Position numbers and translations under genes: made by a program. From Gammaproteobacteria bacterium (GTDB lineage Bacteria > Pseudomonadota > Gammaproteobacteria > Ga0077554 > Ga007554), in contig JAMPIW010000007.1 in the NCBI GenBank assembly GCA_040183005.1, forward strand, positions 1,744,188 to 1,808,187: a stretch of DNA of 64,000 bases, given 5' to 3'. A model generated the notes under the pieces. That model was not told the origin of the DNA and did not search any database. It worked only from the letters and a program-made list of their open reading frames with translations. Below are positions 21,314 through 31,784 of the stretch, piece by piece; the stretch's first letter is position 1, and every line of letters begins with the position of its first letter.

Positions 21314-22585
21314 CTACAATAGCTTCGCCAAATAGTCCGCCAATTCCGCCTGTGACACGTTCTGCTGCGGACGGTCTTCGCGCAGGGGCTTGATACTCAC
21401 CTCGCGCCGCGCCGCTTCGTCCTCGCCGAGCAGGAGCGCATACGTGGCACCGCTCTTGTCTGCCCTCTTAATCTGGCTCTTGAAGCTGCCACCGCCGCAG
21501 TTCACTTGCAGGCGCAAAGCGGGCACGCGGTCGCGTAGCGATTCCGCAAGCAGAACACCCTGCCGCTCCGCCGCATCGCCGCTTACCACCAGGTAGGCAT
21601 GAGGCAACGCGGCGGGTAGCGTTACACTGCGGTCTATCAGTAAGGCGACGAGGCGCTCGACACCCATGGCGAAACCCGCCGCTGGGGTGGGCCTGCCGCC
21701 TAGTTCCTCAACCAGCACATCATAACGCCCACCCGCACAGACTGTGCCTTGTGCGCCAAGGCGATCGGTGACCCATTCAAACACGGTCTTTCCATAATAA
21801 TCCAGTCCACGCACCAGGCGCGGATTCACCACATAACGCACTCCGGCAGCGTCGAGCAGCGTTTTCAATTTCTCGAAATGCTCACGTGATTCATCATCCA
21901 GCATTTCCAGGAAGCGCGGCGCGCCCTCGATCAAGGCTTGCAGCGATGGGTTTTTGCTATCCAGGATGCGTAGCGGATTGGCGTGCAGGCGCCGCCGGCT
22001 GTCCTCGTCGAGCTGTTCGACATGCGCCGAGAAATACTCCACCAGTTGCGCGCGGTAGACGTTGCGCGCGTCTGCCGTACCCAGCGAATTAAGATGCAGC
22101 ACCAGATCGTCCTGCAAGCCCAGCATACGCCACAGGCGGGCGGTGACCAGTATCAGCTCGGCGTCGATGTCCGGCCCTGCCATGCCGAAGGTTTCGGCGC
22201 CGATCTGGTGAAACTGGCGATAACGCCCCTGTTGCGGACGCTCATGACGGAACATCGGCCCCTGGTACCACAGGCGCTGCACCTGATTGTGCAACAGGCC
22301 GCTCTCGATGGCGGCGCGGGTACAACTGGCGGTGCCTTCCGGGCGCAGGGTAAGGCTGTCGCCGTTACGGTCGAGAAAGGTGTACATCTCTTTCTCAACA
22401 ATATCGGTGACCTCGCCCAAGGTACGGGCGAACAGCTCAGTCTTTTCCACCACCGGCAGACGAATCTCGCCATAACCATAACCGGTCAACACCGCACGCG
22501 CACTGTCTTCGACAAACCGCCAGCAGGCGGATTGGTCCGGCAGGATGTCGTTCATGCCGCGGATTGCTGGGATGGTTTTAGCCAT
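21314..22585 (-). CDS. hisS: histidyl-tRNA synthetase
   Basis: 423 residues, class II synthetase. Motif 2 is in [19 protein letters not shown], and the histidine-binding signatures are [15 protein letters not shown] and [15 protein letters not shown]-terminal anticodon-binding domain follows. The length is standard. It lies between ispG and yfgM as in Escherichia coli. Confidence 0.98.
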   Translation of the reverse strand: MAKTIPAIRGMNDILPDQSACWRFVEDSARAVLTGYGYGEIRLPVVEKTELFARTLGEVTDIVEKEMYTFLDRNGDSLTLRPEGTASCTRAAIESGLLHNQVQRLWYQGPMFRHERPQQGRYRQFHQIGAETFGMAGPDIDAELILVTARLWRMLGLQDDLVLHLNSLGTADARNVYRAQLVEYFSAHVEQLDEDSRRRLHANPLRILDSKNPSLQALIEGAPRFLEMLDDESREHFEKLKTLLDAAGVRYVVNPRLVRGLDYYGKTVFEWVTDRLGAQGTVCAGGRYDVLVEELGGRPTPAAGFAMGVERLVALLIDRSVTLPAALPHAYLVVSGDAAERQGVLLAESLRDRVPALRLQVNCGGGSFKSQIKRADKSGATYALLLGEDEAARREVSIKPLREDRPQQNVSQAELADYLAKLL

Positions 22586-22605
22586 GATATGTGTTGCAGG
22601 AGCAC

Positions 22606-22652
22606 TCCCTGGTTGCCCGCAGGTGGCGGGCAGGCACAGGGCCTGCCCCTAC
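22606..22652. repeat. GC-rich palindromic repeat at the ispG 3' end
   Basis: The hisS–ispG gap is filled by a palindromic repeat with GGTTGCCCGC…GCGGGCAGGC and CAGGGCCTGCCCCTACA. Its end supplies the ispG stop codon (TAG at 22649–22651). Similar GTAGGGGCAGGCCCTG units are widespread dispersed repeats in Proteobacteria. It could form an mRNA hairpin between the two genes. Confidence 0.6.
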
Positions 22653-23740
22653 ATGACCTCTTCCGATGTTTTTTTCAACTTTGCGCGGATTTCGCGCTCC
22701 AGCTCATCCACAAGCTCTTCATTGCTGAGCTTGCGCGCCGGTTTGCCATTGATGTACAGCAGATTAGGCGAGCCGCCCGCCAGGCCGATATGAGCCACCT
22801 TCGCCTCGCCGGGGCCATTTACCACGCAACCGATAACGGCGACATCCAGCGGCTCCAGGATATCTTCCAGGCGCGCTTCGAGGGCGTTTACCGTGCCGAT
22901 CACATCGAATTCCTGGCGCGAACAGGACGGGCAGGCAATCAGATTGATCCCCTTGTTGCGCAAGCGCAGGCTCTTGAGGATATCGAAACCAACCTTGACC
23001 TCTTCCACAGGGTCCGCCGCCAGCGACACGCGCAGGGTGTCGCCAATGCCGTCCATCAGCAGCATTCCCAGGCCGATAGCGGACTTCACAGTGCCCGCAC
23101 GCAACGCGCCTGCCTCGGTGATGCCCAGATGCAGCGGCTGTTCGATCTGCCCGGCCAAAATGCGATACGCGGCCACCGTCATGAATACTTCGGAGGCCTT
23201 GAGACTGACCTTGAAATTCTGAAAATCCAGCTTGTCCAGAATATCAATATGGCGCATGGCGGATTCCACCAGCGACTCCGCCGTCGGCTCGCCATATTTC
23301 TTTTGCAGGTCTTTTTCCAGCGATCCCGCGTTCACTCCGATGCGAATGGGAATATTGTTATCGCGAGCGGCATTAACCACGGCGCGCACCCGATCATCGC
23401 GGCCGATGTTACCGGGATTGATACGCAGGCAGTCGACACCCAGTGTTGCGACACGCAACGCGATTTTATAATCAAAGTGGATATCCGCGATCAGCGGCAC
23501 ATCCACTTCTTTGCGTATCATGCCAAACGCCTCGGCGGCATCCATAGAGGGTACCGACACCCGCACGATATCAACGCCGGCGCGCTGCAAGGCACGGATC
23601 TGCGCCACGGTCGCCGCCACATCGCAGGTCTCGGTGTTGGTCATGCTCTGCACGGAAATCGGCGCATCGCCCCCGACAGGAACCTTGCCCACCCAGATTT
23701 GGCGCGACTTGCGGCGCTTGATAGGACTTTCCTGGCGCAT
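22649..23740 (-). CDS. ispG: 4-hydroxy-3-methylbut-2-enyl diphosphate synthase
   Basis: IspG (GcpE), 363 residues, carries out the [4Fe-4S]-dependent penultimate step of the MEP pathway. [15 protein letters not shown] at the start and the cluster cysteines in [13 protein letters not shown] and [12 protein letters not shown] are intact. It is one base from rodZ. The C-terminus (KKTSEEVM) abuts a palindromic repeat that supplies the stop codon. Confidence 0.98.
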   Translation of the reverse strand: MRQESPIKRRKSRQIWVGKVPVGGDAPISVQSMTNTETCDVAATVAQIRALQRAGVDIVRVSVPSMDAAEAFGMIRKEVDVPLIADIHFDYKIALRVATLGVDCLRINPGNIGRDDRVRAVVNAARDNNIPIRIGVNAGSLEKDLQKKYGEPTAESLVESAMRHIDILDKLDFQNFKVSLKASEVFMTVAAYRILAGQIEQPLHLGITEAGALRAGTVKSAIGLGMLLMDGIGDTLRVSLAADPVEEVKVGFDILKSLRLRNKGINLIACPSCSRQEFDVIGTVNALEARLEDILEPLDVAVIGCVVNGPGEAKVAHIGLAGGSPNLLYINGKPARKLSNEELVDELEREIRAKLKKTSEEVM

Positions 23741-23741
23741 G

Positions 23742-24719
23742 TTAGCGTGTGGCCTCTACTGGTTTGCCGAGAGTAAACGTCGCCACTTCACCTTGAGTGT
23801 AGGGCTTCTGGTCAAAAGGAGCGCCATTATATTCGATCTTCACCCCCGGCGCGTGACCCAGCACAACATCGAACGGTGCGGGGCCTTTCAGAGACTTTGT
23901 CTCACCCGCCTTACCCATGGCATAAAACAAGCGCTTTCCGTTGGCATCGTTGATCTCCACCCAGGAATCCTTTTCAAAACGCAACTGCACGGTGGCGCGA
24001 TCAAGCGAGGCCGAAGGAGACGGGGTTGGCTGTGCTGGCACGGGTAGCGATGACTGAGGCGATGGGGTTGGGGTCGCTGGTGCAGCACCCGGCTGTGGCA
24101 GCACTTGCCCAGCGGCGTCTGGCGCTACAGGCAACCCACCTTCAACGCCAGACGGGCTGATTGCCTCGGGAGGCTGTGGCACCAGCGGTTGGGCCGGCAG
24201 TTCAGGCGGCATCTCGGGAGAGAGCAGCTCTGCGCTATCAGGTGCGGTGATTTGCTGTTGCGGCTCCGAACTTTCTTGATATTGCCACCACACCACCAGC
24301 GCCACGATCACGGCCAGTGCAATCAGATAGCTGGTAATGCGAACCGCTTTATCACTTTTGTGTTCGGGTTTTTTATTGGCGGTGGTGCCCAGACGCACTG
24401 GCGGCTGCGTGACAAAACCAAGGCGCTCATAGTCGGCCATCACCACTTCAACCGGCAGATTCACCAAACGCGCATAGTTACGCAAATAGCCACTCACGAA
24501 CGTGGGCGGCGGCAGTTTCTTATAATCGTCGGCCTCTAGCGCGGTGACGATCTTGGGCTCAAGATGCAACTGCCTACACACATCGGCTTGGCTCATACCG
24601 AGTGCATCGCGCGCCTCGCGCAAACGCCGCCCTGGCCCTGTGGCATCCGCTACCGGGCCAGGCACACTGGCGGCTTCTTCGGGCCGCTTCTCAAAATCGG
24701 GTATTACATCCGTTGTCAT
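23742..24719 (-). CDS. rodZ: cell-shape protein RodZ
   Basis: 325 residues with the RodZ layout. A cytoplasmic helix-turn-helix domain ([20 protein letters not shown], about residues 30–95) binds MreB. One membrane helix follows ([16 protein letters not shown], around 130). A long proline/glutamine-rich periplasmic linker then leads to the C-terminal DUF4115 domain ([20 protein letters not shown]). It links MreB to peptidoglycan synthesis. Its start overlaps the pilF end by four bases. Confidence 0.95.
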   Translation of the reverse strand: MTTDVIPDFEKRPEEAASVPGPVADATGPGRRLREARDALGMSQADVCRQLHLEPKIVTALEADDYKKLPPPTFVSGYLRNYARLVNLPVEVVMADYERLGFVTQPPVRLGTTANKKPEHKSDKAVRITSYLIALAVIVALVVWWQYQESSEPQQQITAPDSAELLSPEMPPELPAQPLVPQPPEAISPSGVEGGLPVAPDAAGQVLPQPGAAPATPTPSPQSSLPVPAQPTPSPSASLDRATVQLRFEKDSWVEINDANGKRLFYAMGKAGETKSLKGPAPFDVVLGHAPGVKIEYNGAPFDQKPYTQGEVATFTLGKPVEATR

Positions 24720-25465
24720 TTCTTCTCCGCTTCCAACAACCGGGTCTCCTCAGAATCAGGGAAATTACTTTTAAGCTGCGCCTCATATTTGGCTACAGCG
24801 TTATCATCGCCAAGCGCACGCTCTATTTTAATACCCAACCACAAACTCTGCGACGTGTGTTGCGCCACTTCCAGATAGCGTTGCAGATACGCACGCGCCG
24901 GAAGATAACGCTGCTTTTCATAGCTCAGTGACGCCATTTGATGGAGCGTGCGCGGCAATTTTGAATTAATCCCCAACGCTGCGCGAAAATTCTGCTCGGC
25001 TTTTTCTGCATCGGGGATACGCTGTGCACACATGCCCGCATTTTCATAGGCCTGCTCGGGCGTTTCATAACGGGGATTTTTGGCCGCCAGCAGAAACTGC
25101 TGCTCCGCCTCATCGCGACTTCCATGCCCGCACAAAAACGCACCGAAATTATTGCGCAGCATCGGATTTCCCGGGTCCAGCTTTACCGCGCGCCGATAAT
25201 AGCGCTCGGCTTCTTCTACTTGCCCAAGCTGCTGGTAAGTCTCGGCGAGATAGTGGTTGGCCGCGGGCAGGTCAGGGTCAGCCTCGATAGCACGCTGTAG
25301 CTTTTCCAGCGCCAACTCGCGCTTGCCTTGCTGTAAATAGGTAAGCCCAAGATTGGTATAAATCTGGGCAAGGGAATCACCCTGCCCAGATCCGGTGCGC
25401 AGCGGCTGCTGAGTGCATGCAGCCAGCGACAGAACCAGCAACCCGGACAACCACCATGCCTTCAT
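24716..25465 (-). CDS. pilF: type IV pilus lipoprotein PilF/PilW
   Basis: 249 residues with a lipoprotein signal (LLVLSLAACTQQ) and six or so TPR repeats, for example YTNLGLTYLQQGKRELALEK. This is the pilotin family that brings the PilQ secretin to the outer membrane. Its place between rlmN and rodZ is the standard one in Pseudomonas and Chromatiales and implies that the organism makes type IV pili; no other pil gene is in the window. Confidence 0.93.
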   Translation of the reverse strand: MKAWWLSGLLVLSLAACTQQPLRTGSGQGDSLAQIYTNLGLTYLQQGKRELALEKLQRAIEADPDLPAANHYLAETYQQLGQVEEAERYYRRAVKLDPGNPMLRNNFGAFLCGHGSRDEAEQQFLLAAKNPRYETPEQAYENAGMCAQRIPDAEKAEQNFRAALGINSKLPRTLHQMASLSYEKQRYLPARAYLQRYLEVAQHTSQSLWLGIKIERALGDDNAVAKYEAQLKSNFPDSEETRLLEAEKK

Positions 25466-26575
25466 TTATCCTGCCGCCCGCGCTTGTTCAACCGCCATCA
25501 ATCTAATTTTCCGCTTGCTGCGATCCATCACCTTGCCTGCCAATTGTCCACACGCGGCATCAATATCATCACCGCGGGTTTTGCGCGTGATGGTCGTATA
25601 GCCGGCATTTATCAGCATATCGCGGAAACGTATAATCGCCGCATCGCCGGATCGCGTATAACGCGTACCAGGGAAGGGGTTGAATGGGATCAGATTGATC
25701 TTGGACGGCACGTCCTGTAACAACTTAATCAGCTCGCGGGCATGTTGCGGGCTATCGTTAATACCGTCCAGCATGACATATTCAAAGGTGATTCTGCTGT
25801 GCGGCTTGCCTGCCAAGTAACGCTTGCAGGCATCGAGCAACTCGCGGATCGGGTATTTCTTGTTGAGCGGCACCAGCTCATTGCGTAGCGCGTCATTCGG
25901 CGCATGCAATGATACCGCCAGGGCCACATCGCTCACTTCACGCAGCCGGTCCAGCGCCGGAACCACACCTGCGGTGCTCAACGTGACGCGGCGTTTTGAC
26001 AGGCCATAGCAGAAGTCGTCCATCATCAGATTCATGGCCTTGACCACGTTGTCGAAATTCAACAACGGCTCACCCATACCCATCAGCACCACGTTGGTGA
26101 TGATGCGCTCACCTTTTGGATCCTTGCCCAGAGCACGATTTGCCACCCAGACCTGACCGATGATCTCGGCAGCACTGAGATTGCGGTTAAAGCCCTGCTG
26201 TGCAGTGGAACAAAAGGTGCAGTCCAGCGCGCAGCCTACCTGCGAAGACACGCATAAAGTGCCACGATCACGTTCCGGGATGAACACTGTCTCGATGCAG
26301 TTGCCACTGTCCAGGCGCAACAGCCATTTGCGCGTGCCATCCGCCGATGCCTGCTCCAACACCAATTCTGGCGGCTTGATCTCGGTGATTTCCTGCAAGC
26401 GTTTGCGCAGATCCTTGCTGATGTTGGTCATGGCATCGAAATTATCGACACCATTTTGGTGTATCCATTGCAGCACTTGGGTAGCACGAAAAGCCTTCTC
26501 GCCGATACCGGCGAAGAAGGCTTCCATGGACTGCCGGTCTAATCCCAGCAAATTGGTTTTCGGTTGCGTTTCCAT
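25466..26575 (-). CDS. rlmN: 23S rRNA/tRNA adenine C2-methyltransferase RlmN
   Basis: A radical SAM enzyme that methylates A2503 of 23S rRNA and A37 of some tRNAs. The cluster motif [19 protein letters not shown] is present, as are [12 protein letters not shown] and the C-terminal cysteine region [19 protein letters not shown], where the methyl-carrying cysteine lies. It has about 369 residues from the ATG at 26575; a GTG directly before it is an alternative. It follows ndk by 27 bases. Confidence 0.97.
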   Translation of the reverse strand: METQPKTNLLGLDRQSMEAFFAGIGEKAFRATQVLQWIHQNGVDNFDAMTNISKDLRKRLQEITEIKPPELVLEQASADGTRKWLLRLDSGNCIETVFIPERDRGTLCVSSQVGCALDCTFCSTAQQGFNRNLSAAEIIGQVWVANRALGKDPKGERIITNVVLMGMGEPLLNFDNVVKAMNLMMDDFCYGLSKRRVTLSTAGVVPALDRLREVSDVALAVSLHAPNDALRNELVPLNKKYPIRELLDACKRYLAGKPHSRITFEYVMLDGINDSPQHARELIKLLQDVPSKINLIPFNPFPGTRYTRSGDAAIIRFRDMLINAGYTTITRKTRGDDIDAACGQLAGKVMDRSKRKIRLMAVEQARAAG

Positions 26576-26602
26576 CACAGGCTCAGGAAAAGTCGAAACT
26601 AT

Positions 26603-27034
26603 TTAGCGTGTGCGCGAACACAGATCTTCCGGCTTGAAGAAAAAGCTGATTTCCTGCTCGGCGGTCTCCGGCGCGTCGGAACCATGCACTGCGTTCTCCT
26701 CCACGCTATCGGCGAAATCGGCGCGGATGGTGCCTGGCGCGGCATTCTTGGGATTGGTGGCACCCATCAGGTCACGGTTCTTGGCAATGGCGCCTTCGCC
26801 TTCCAGCGCCTGGATCATCACCGGTCCGGTGATCATGAAATCCACCAGATCTTTGAAGAACGGGCGTTCTTTATGCACGGCGTAAAACGCCTCGGCCTGC
26901 GCGCGTGTCAGTTGCGCCATTTTCGCCGCAACGATACGCAGCCCGTTTTTTTCAAAACGGCTGTAAATTTCACCGATTACATTCTTGGCAACGGCATCGG
27001 GCTTGATGATGGATAAGGTACGTTCGACAGCCAT
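26603..27034 (-). CDS. ndk: nucleoside diphosphate kinase
   Basis: 143 residues; Ndk balances NTP and dNTP pools with ATP as phosphate donor. The start [20 protein letters not shown] and the phospho-histidine motif [12 protein letters not shown] are intact. It starts its own transcription unit after the isc terminator and leads into rlmN. Confidence 0.98.
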   Translation of the reverse strand: MAVERTLSIIKPDAVAKNVIGEIYSRFEKNGLRIVAAKMAQLTRAQAEAFYAVHKERPFFKDLVDFMITGPVMIQALEGEGAIAKNRDLMGATNPKNAAPGTIRADFADSVEENAVHGSDAPETAEQEISFFFKPEDLCSRTR

Positions 27035-27063
27035 TATGAATTCTCCAACAATGATTTAGGTAA

Positions 27064-27095
27064 TAAAGACAAACCCGCGAACAAACGCGGGCTTG
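27064..27095 (-). terminator. rho-independent terminator after iscA
   Basis: On the minus strand the stem CCCGCG/CGCGGG with a six-base loop is followed by TTTGTCTTT. It lies about 75 bases after iscA and before ndk, so it ends the isc transcript. Confidence 0.75.
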
Positions 27096-27168
27096 TATGT
27101 GAAAAAATCTTATCTAGTTTAATCGGTTGATGCGACACTAGCAATCACTGGATCACCCAGAGGTCTCG

Positions 27169-27492
27169 TCAGACGCTGAAACTCTCGCCACAACCGCAGG
27201 TATTCTTGACGTTTGGGTTGTTGAACTTGAACTCCGCGTTCAAGCCTTCTTTCACATAGTCAAGCTCCATACCGGCCAGATAAAGCAGGCTCTTGGGATC
27301 AACCACAATCTTCACCCCATGATCTTCATACACTTTATCGCCCGCCTCAATCCGCTCGGCGACATCCACCGTATAGGCGTATCCCGAGCAGCCGTTTGTC
27401 TTGACACCAAGGCGCAACCCCTCTCCCTTGCCCTGCTTGGCAAGGAATTTCCGCACATGCTCGGCTGCAGCCGCTGTTAATGTAATGCTCAT
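27169..27492 (-). CDS. iscA: A-type Fe-S cluster carrier IscA
   Basis: 107 residues of the A-type carrier family that hands [4Fe-4S] clusters to target proteins. The three ligand cysteines are seen in [10 protein letters not shown] and the C-terminal [11 protein letters not shown]. It is 14 bases downstream of the desulfurase gene. iscU, hscB, hscA and fdx, which normally surround it, are absent here. Confidence 0.95.
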   Translation of the reverse strand: MSITLTAAAAEHVRKFLAKQGKGEGLRLGVKTNGCSGYAYTVDVAERIEAGDKVYEDHGVKIVVDPKSLLYLAGMELDYVKEGLNAEFKFNNPNVKNTCGCGESFSV

Positions 27493-27506
27493 ATAGCTTT
27501 TATCCC

Positions 27507-28664
27507 CTATGTATGGGCCTGCAAATAGTCAATCTGTTCGCGCAACACTGCAGTGAACCGCAACACATCCTCCGGGGTATTCCCTTGCCCAAGACTGACC
27601 CGAATCACGCGGCGCGCCACGTCGGGATCGACACCCATCGCAAGCAGCACATGGCTGGGTTCACCACTGCCGCTGGCGCAGGCCGAGCCACTGGAAACAG
27701 CGATGCCTTTGCGGTCGAGGTTCATCAATAGCGCCTCACCATCAATACCCGGAACACCGATCAGCACCGTATTAGGCAAGCGCTCGACGCGTTCGGCGAA
27801 GATCACCACACCGGGCAGTTCACGCAAGCCAGCCTCAAGCAAATCCCGCAACCTGTACAGATGAGCACTACGCACTGCCAACTCGTTGAGCGCCAGCTCC
27901 GCCGCTGCGCCAAATCCTACAATTCCGGCGACATTTTCGGTGCCGCCGCGCCGCCCCATCTCATGCCCTCCGCCATGCAGCAAAGGCTCCAATTCCAGGG
28001 TCTTGTCGACGATCAGCGCGCCGACGCCTTTAGGGCCATATAGTTTGTGCGCGGAGAGACTCATAAGATGGGCGCCGCTGGCAGGAAAATCAACCGGGAT
28101 CTTGCCTGCGGCCTGCACGGCATCGGTATGCATGATGGCGCCAACGCGGCGCGCTTGCGCGCTGATGGCGGGTATATCCTGAATCACGCCGGTTTCGTTA
28201 TTCGCCATCATTACCGAAACGATTTGCGGCGCGGCTTTTATCACATCAGACGATGCGTCTTCAAGCACCTCGGACAATGACGCCAATGATATCCGGCACT
28301 GATCGTCCACCGCGATGGTGTCAATGATCCAGCCCTGCCGCTCCAGTGCGCACGCCGGGCCCAGCAACGAGGCGTGCTCAACGGCACTCACCGCGACACG
28401 TCCCGCCGCCAACCGTGCCGCCACGCCCTTGAGCGCAAGATTATTGGCCTCTGTGCCGCAGCCGGTGAATACCACTTGCGCCGACTGGGCATTAACCAGA
28501 GCAGCGACCTGCTCACGCGCCTGATCGACGGCGTTGCGTGCCAACCTGCCATACGAGTGAACACTGGACGCATTGCCATGATGATCCCGCAGATAGGGCA
28601 TCATGGCCTCCAGCACCCGCGGATCCAGTGGCGTGGTCGCATTATGGTCAAGATAAACGGCCAC
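27507..28664 (-). CDS. iscS: cysteine desulfurase (IscS/NifS type)
   Basis: 385 residues of class V PLP aminotransferase fold that supplies sulfur from cysteine. The start is [15 protein letters not shown], the PLP lysine is in [16 protein letters not shown], and the catalytic cysteine loop is [17 protein letters not shown]. It is shorter than Escherichia coli IscS (404) and its N-terminus resembles NifS-type enzymes, so the exact subtype is uncertain. It lies between iscR and iscA. Confidence 0.92.
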   Translation of the reverse strand: MAVYLDHNATTPLDPRVLEAMMPYLRDHHGNASSVHSYGRLARNAVDQAREQVAALVNAQSAQVVFTGCGTEANNLALKGVAARLAAGRVAVSAVEHASLLGPACALERQGWIIDTIAVDDQCRISLASLSEVLEDASSDVIKAAPQIVSVMMANNETGVIQDIPAISAQARRVGAIMHTDAVQAAGKIPVDFPASGAHLMSLSAHKLYGPKGVGALIVDKTLELEPLLHGGGHEMGRRGGTENVAGIVGFGAAAELALNELAVRSAHLYRLRDLLEAGLRELPGVVIFAERVERLPNTVLIGVPGIDGEALLMNLDRKGIAVSSGSACASGSGEPSHVLLAMGVDPDVARRVIRVSLGQGNTPEDVLRFTAVLREQIDYLQAHT

Positions 28665-28704
28665 TAACCGATCCCGCCAACGTGCGCCATCAAGGCCAAC
28701 AAGA

Positions 28705-29178
28705 TCAGCTTGCTAGCGCGCCACCCGCAACGCGCCCGCGCTGCAACAGATCCTGGCGCACCACGACCTCTTTAACCTCGCGGCGCTCCACCAGTTGGGC
28801 AAGATTGATACCGCTCAAAAAGTCATAGATCTGGCGGCTCAGGTCGGTCCACAGCTCGTGCGTCAGGCAAGGCTCGCCGTCCTGGCAGTTGGCCAGGCCG
28901 CCGCAGCGGGTCGCTTCGACCGTCTCATCAATCGCGCTTATCACCTGCACCACGCTAATCTCAGCCGCAGAACGGCTTAGCTTGTAACCGCCGCCTGGGC
29001 CACGGGCGCTGTCTACCAAGCCTTCCTTGCGCAATCGGGCGAAAAGCTGTTCAAGATAGGACAGGGATATACCCTGGCGCTGCGAAATGTCGGCTAATGG
29101 CACGGGAGAATTCACGGCATGAACCGCCAGGTCGAGCATGGCGGTGACTGCATAACGACCCTTTGTTGTTAATCTCAT
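28705..29178 (-). CDS. iscR: Rrf2-family iron-sulfur regulator IscR
   Basis: 157 residues from [19 protein letters not shown] at 29178. It has a winged helix ([18 protein letters not shown]) and the three cluster cysteines in [18 protein letters not shown], with the usual spacing. It represses the isc genes when it holds a [2Fe-2S] cluster. It is the first gene of the reduced isc operon. A dyad that fits self-regulation overlaps its promoter. Confidence 0.96.
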   Translation of the reverse strand: MRLTTKGRYAVTAMLDLAVHAVNSPVPLADISQRQGISLSYLEQLFARLRKEGLVDSARGPGGGYKLSRSAAEISVVQVISAIDETVEATRCGGLANCQDGEPCLTHELWTDLSRQIYDFLSGINLAQLVERREVKEVVVRQDLLQRGRVAGGALAS

Positions 29179-29231
29179 CTGCGTCTTCCTGGTAGCCTTA
29201 GTATTTGGAGGGGAAAATAACCACAAAAATC

Positions 29232-29261
29232 ATTATACTTAGTTGATAAAAATAGTCAACT
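29232..29261 (-). promoter_or_regulatory. iscR promoter with candidate IscR operator
   Basis: On the minus strand TTGACT (29254–29259), 16 bases and TATAAT (29232–29237) form a good sigma-70 promoter ending about 50 bases before iscR. The dyad AGTTGA-N9-TCAACT (29241–29261) overlaps the -35 box, the position used by IscR in Escherichia coli. The -35 box overlaps the cysE stop codon. Confidence 0.72.
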
Positions 29262-30038
29262 ATCTCCCGTGGCACGCTCATCGCTTGCCGGTTCATTGAC
29301 CTCAAACTGCTCAAGACCAGGCAGAGCGGCACCTTCCACATTGCCGCCCAACCTTCTGATCTCCTGGGTCATCTGCTCCACCCTCCCGTCCAGGGCATGG
29401 ATATGATCAAGCATGGCATTGACCGCGTTCACCACAGGGTCAGGCATATCCTGCGTCGTGCCGTAGGCATCGAAACCAATTTTTTCCGCAAAGGCGCGCC
29501 GCCGCTGGTCTGATTCCACCTTGTCCTTGGCGCGCACTATCCGCCCCGGGATGCCGACCACCGTCGCACCGGGCGGAACATCCTTCACCACCACGGCGTT
29601 GGAGCCGACACGCCCGCCGTCGCCGATGGTGATCGGCCCCAGCACCTTGGCGCCCGCCCCGACCACCACATCGTTGCCCAGCGTGGGATGGCGCTTGCCC
29701 GCCTTCCAGCTTGTGCCCCCCAGGGTAACGCCGTGATACAGCGTGCAGTCATCGCCAATCTCTGCCGTCTCGCCGATCACCACACCCATGCCGTGATCAA
29801 TAAAGAAGCGCCGGCCGATCTTCGCGCCCGGATGGATCTCGACCCCCGTCAGCCAGCGCGCGAGCATCGAAAGAAACCGCGCCAGCCACTTGAGATTAGC
29901 GCCCCACAGGGCATGATTGAGACGGTGAAACAGCACCGCATGCACGCCCGCATAGGTGGTCAGCACCTCAAACGTGGTGCGCGCCGCCGGATCACGGTCG
30001 AAAACGCAGCGGATATCTTCACGTAAATGATCAAACAT
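29256..30038 (-). CDS. cysE: serine O-acetyltransferase
   Basis: 260 residues, a left-handed beta-helix acetyltransferase making O-acetylserine for cysteine synthesis. The hexapeptide part with [18 protein letters not shown] and [11 protein letters not shown] is intact; an N-terminal helical part and a C-terminal extension with a coiled look follow the EpsC-like short type. It sits directly upstream of iscR, coupling cysteine supply with the desulfurase. Confidence 0.96.
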   Translation of the reverse strand: MFDHLREDIRCVFDRDPAARTTFEVLTTYAGVHAVLFHRLNHALWGANLKWLARFLSMLARWLTGVEIHPGAKIGRRFFIDHGMGVVIGETAEIGDDCTLYHGVTLGGTSWKAGKRHPTLGNDVVVGAGAKVLGPITIGDGGRVGSNAVVVKDVPPGATVVGIPGRIVRAKDKVESDQRRRAFAEKIGFDAYGTTQDMPDPVVNAVNAMLDHIHALDGRVEQMTQEIRRLGGNVEGAALPGLEQFEVNEPASDERATGDS

Positions 30039-30103
30039 TGTCGCCTAGAATACCATAAAATATTTAAGGTTAAATACCAGAGTATAATACTATGGAATAA
30101 CTG

Positions 30104-30841
30104 CTATTTTGTATGCTTTTTCTGCACTGCCGTCAAAATGCCGCGCAATATGTTGTACTCATTTCTGTCGAGCTGGATGCGGTTAAACATGCGGTGCATA
30201 CGGCGCATCAAGCGGCGCGGTTTGGCGGGATCAAAAAACTCGATGTCGATCATCGTTTGCCGCAAATGCTCATAAAATTGCGCCATTTCATCCGCTGTGA
30301 CACGTTCCATGTACTCGCCCGGGACACAGACAAGGCTTGCATCATCCACAGCACCCATGTCATACGCCATCATGGCTTCATAGGCCATCACCTGCACCGC
30401 CGACGCCAGATTAAGCGAGGGATAGGCGGGATTACTGGGAATCTGCACCAGATAGTGACAACGCTCCAACTCGGCGTTGGTCAACCCGGAATCTTCACGG
30501 CCAAATACCAGGGCCACTTCGCCGCCGGCGCTCTCCGCCACCGCCAGCCGGGCACATTCACGGGGGCCAACTTGAGGCCACGCAATCGTCCGCAGCCGGG
30601 CGCTGGCGCCGAACACTATACTGCAACCTGCCAGCGCGGCGTCCAGCGTATCGCACACGTGCGCCGCCGCCAGAATGTCATCAGCCCCCGAGGCGCGCGC
30701 AGTAGCCTCGGCGCAGGGAAATTTCTCCGGCTGCACCAGATACAGCTTTTCCAGGCGCATGGTCTTCATGGCTCGCGCCGCAGCCCCGATATTGCCGGGG
30801 TGGCTGGTGTTGACTAAAACAACTCTAATATTCGCCAGCAT
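30104..30841 (-). CDS. trmJ: tRNA (C32/U32) 2'-O-methyltransferase TrmJ
   Basis: 245 residues of the SPOUT (trefoil-knot) family. The start RVVLVNTSHPGNIGAAARAM and the SAM-binding ALVFGREDSGLTNAEL and PSLNLASAVQVMAYE motifs are intact. It methylates position 32 of the tRNA anticodon loop. It lies between cysE and the divergent suhB, as in many Gammaproteobacteria. Confidence 0.96.
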   Translation of the reverse strand: MLANIRVVLVNTSHPGNIGAAARAMKTMRLEKLYLVQPEKFPCAEATARASGADDILAAAHVCDTLDAALAGCSIVFGASARLRTIAWPQVGPRECARLAVAESAGGEVALVFGREDSGLTNAELERCHYLVQIPSNPAYPSLNLASAVQVMAYEAMMAYDMGAVDDASLVCVPGEYMERVTADEMAQFYEHLRQTMIDIEFFDPAKPRRLMRRMHRMFNRIQLDRNEYNILRGILTAVQKKHTK

Positions 30842-30953
30842 GCCTGTTAATCCAATAGGGACAAAGAAGCGATATTAACATTTGTGGTATTCTATTGAGT
30901 TGAATTAATCGCTCATTACCATCTATTGATACGCCAATCCCGGGACTTCCATC

Positions 30954-31751
30954 ATGCATCCCATGCTTAATATCGCGGTACGTGCGGCCAGGGCCGCAGG
31001 CAACGTTATCTCGCGCTCCGCCGGGCGGCTCGACTCGCTGACCGTCACCTCCAAAACGCCTAACGATTTCGTCAGCGAGGTAGACCTCCAGGCCGAAGGT
31101 GAAATCATCAAGATCCTGCGCAAGGCCTACCCCAGCCATGGCATCCTCGCCGAAGAGGGCGGCAGCCGGGACGGCGATGAATATCTGTGGATTATTGATC
31201 CGCTCGACGGCACCACCAACTACCTGCACGGCTTCCCTCAGTTTGCGGTCTCCATCGCGCTCCAGCACAGAGGCATCCTGACCCAAGCCGTGATCTACGA
31301 CCCGATGCGCCAGGAACTGTTCACCGCCTCACGCGGCGAAGGAGCACAGCTCAATAACTGCCGCATGCGCGTAACCAAGGCCAAGGGACTCGAAGGCGCG
31401 CTGCTCGGCACCGGCTTTCCGTTCAAGGATTTGCGGCACCTGGATGCCTATCTCGGTATGTTCAAAGACTTTATTCCGCCCACTGCCGGCATTCGCCGCG
31501 CCGGTTCCGCCGCGCTGGATTTGGCCTACGTCGCAGCCGGCCGCCTCGACGGCTTCTGGGAGATCGGCCTTAATCCGTGGGACATGGCCGCCGGTGCGCT
31601 GCTGATTCAGGAGGCCGGAGGCATCGTCAACGACTTCTCGGGTGGACAGGATTTCATGCAGACCGGCAATGTGGTCGCCGGGAATCCCAAGATATTGCAG
31701 GAAATGTTAAAAACCATACAACCTCATTTGACCCCGGATCTGTCCAGGTAA
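30954..31751 (+). CDS. suhB: inositol-1-monophosphatase family protein SuhB
   Basis: 265 residues. The lithium-sensitive phosphatase motifs are present: ILAEEGGSRDG, IIDPLDGTTNYLHGFPQFAV and the C-terminal GLNPWDMAAGALLIQEAGG. Besides phosphatase activity, SuhB joins the rRNA antitermination complex in Escherichia coli. It is divergent from trmJ and is followed closely by a repeat-bounded GxxExxY element. Confidence 0.96.
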   Translation: MHPMLNIAVRAARAAGNVISRSAGRLDSLTVTSKTPNDFVSEVDLQAEGEIIKILRKAYPSHGILAEEGGSRDGDEYLWIIDPLDGTTNYLHGFPQFAVSIALQHRGILTQAVIYDPMRQELFTASRGEGAQLNNCRMRVTKAKGLEGALLGTGFPFKDLRHLDAYLGMFKDFIPPTAGIRRAGSAALDLAYVAAGRLDGFWEIGLNPWDMAAGALLIQEAGGIVNDFSGGQDFMQTGNVVAGNPKILQEMLKTIQPHLTPDLSR

Positions 31752-31784
31752 CCGATGTTACCCACCTCCAATGGGAAGATGCCA

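Noticed and set aside
21983-23776. 597-codon open frame on the plus strand opposite hisS and ispG
   Set aside because: It spans two conserved genes and the repeat between them, is rich in Gln, His and Arg as shadow frames are, and has no ribosome binding site.
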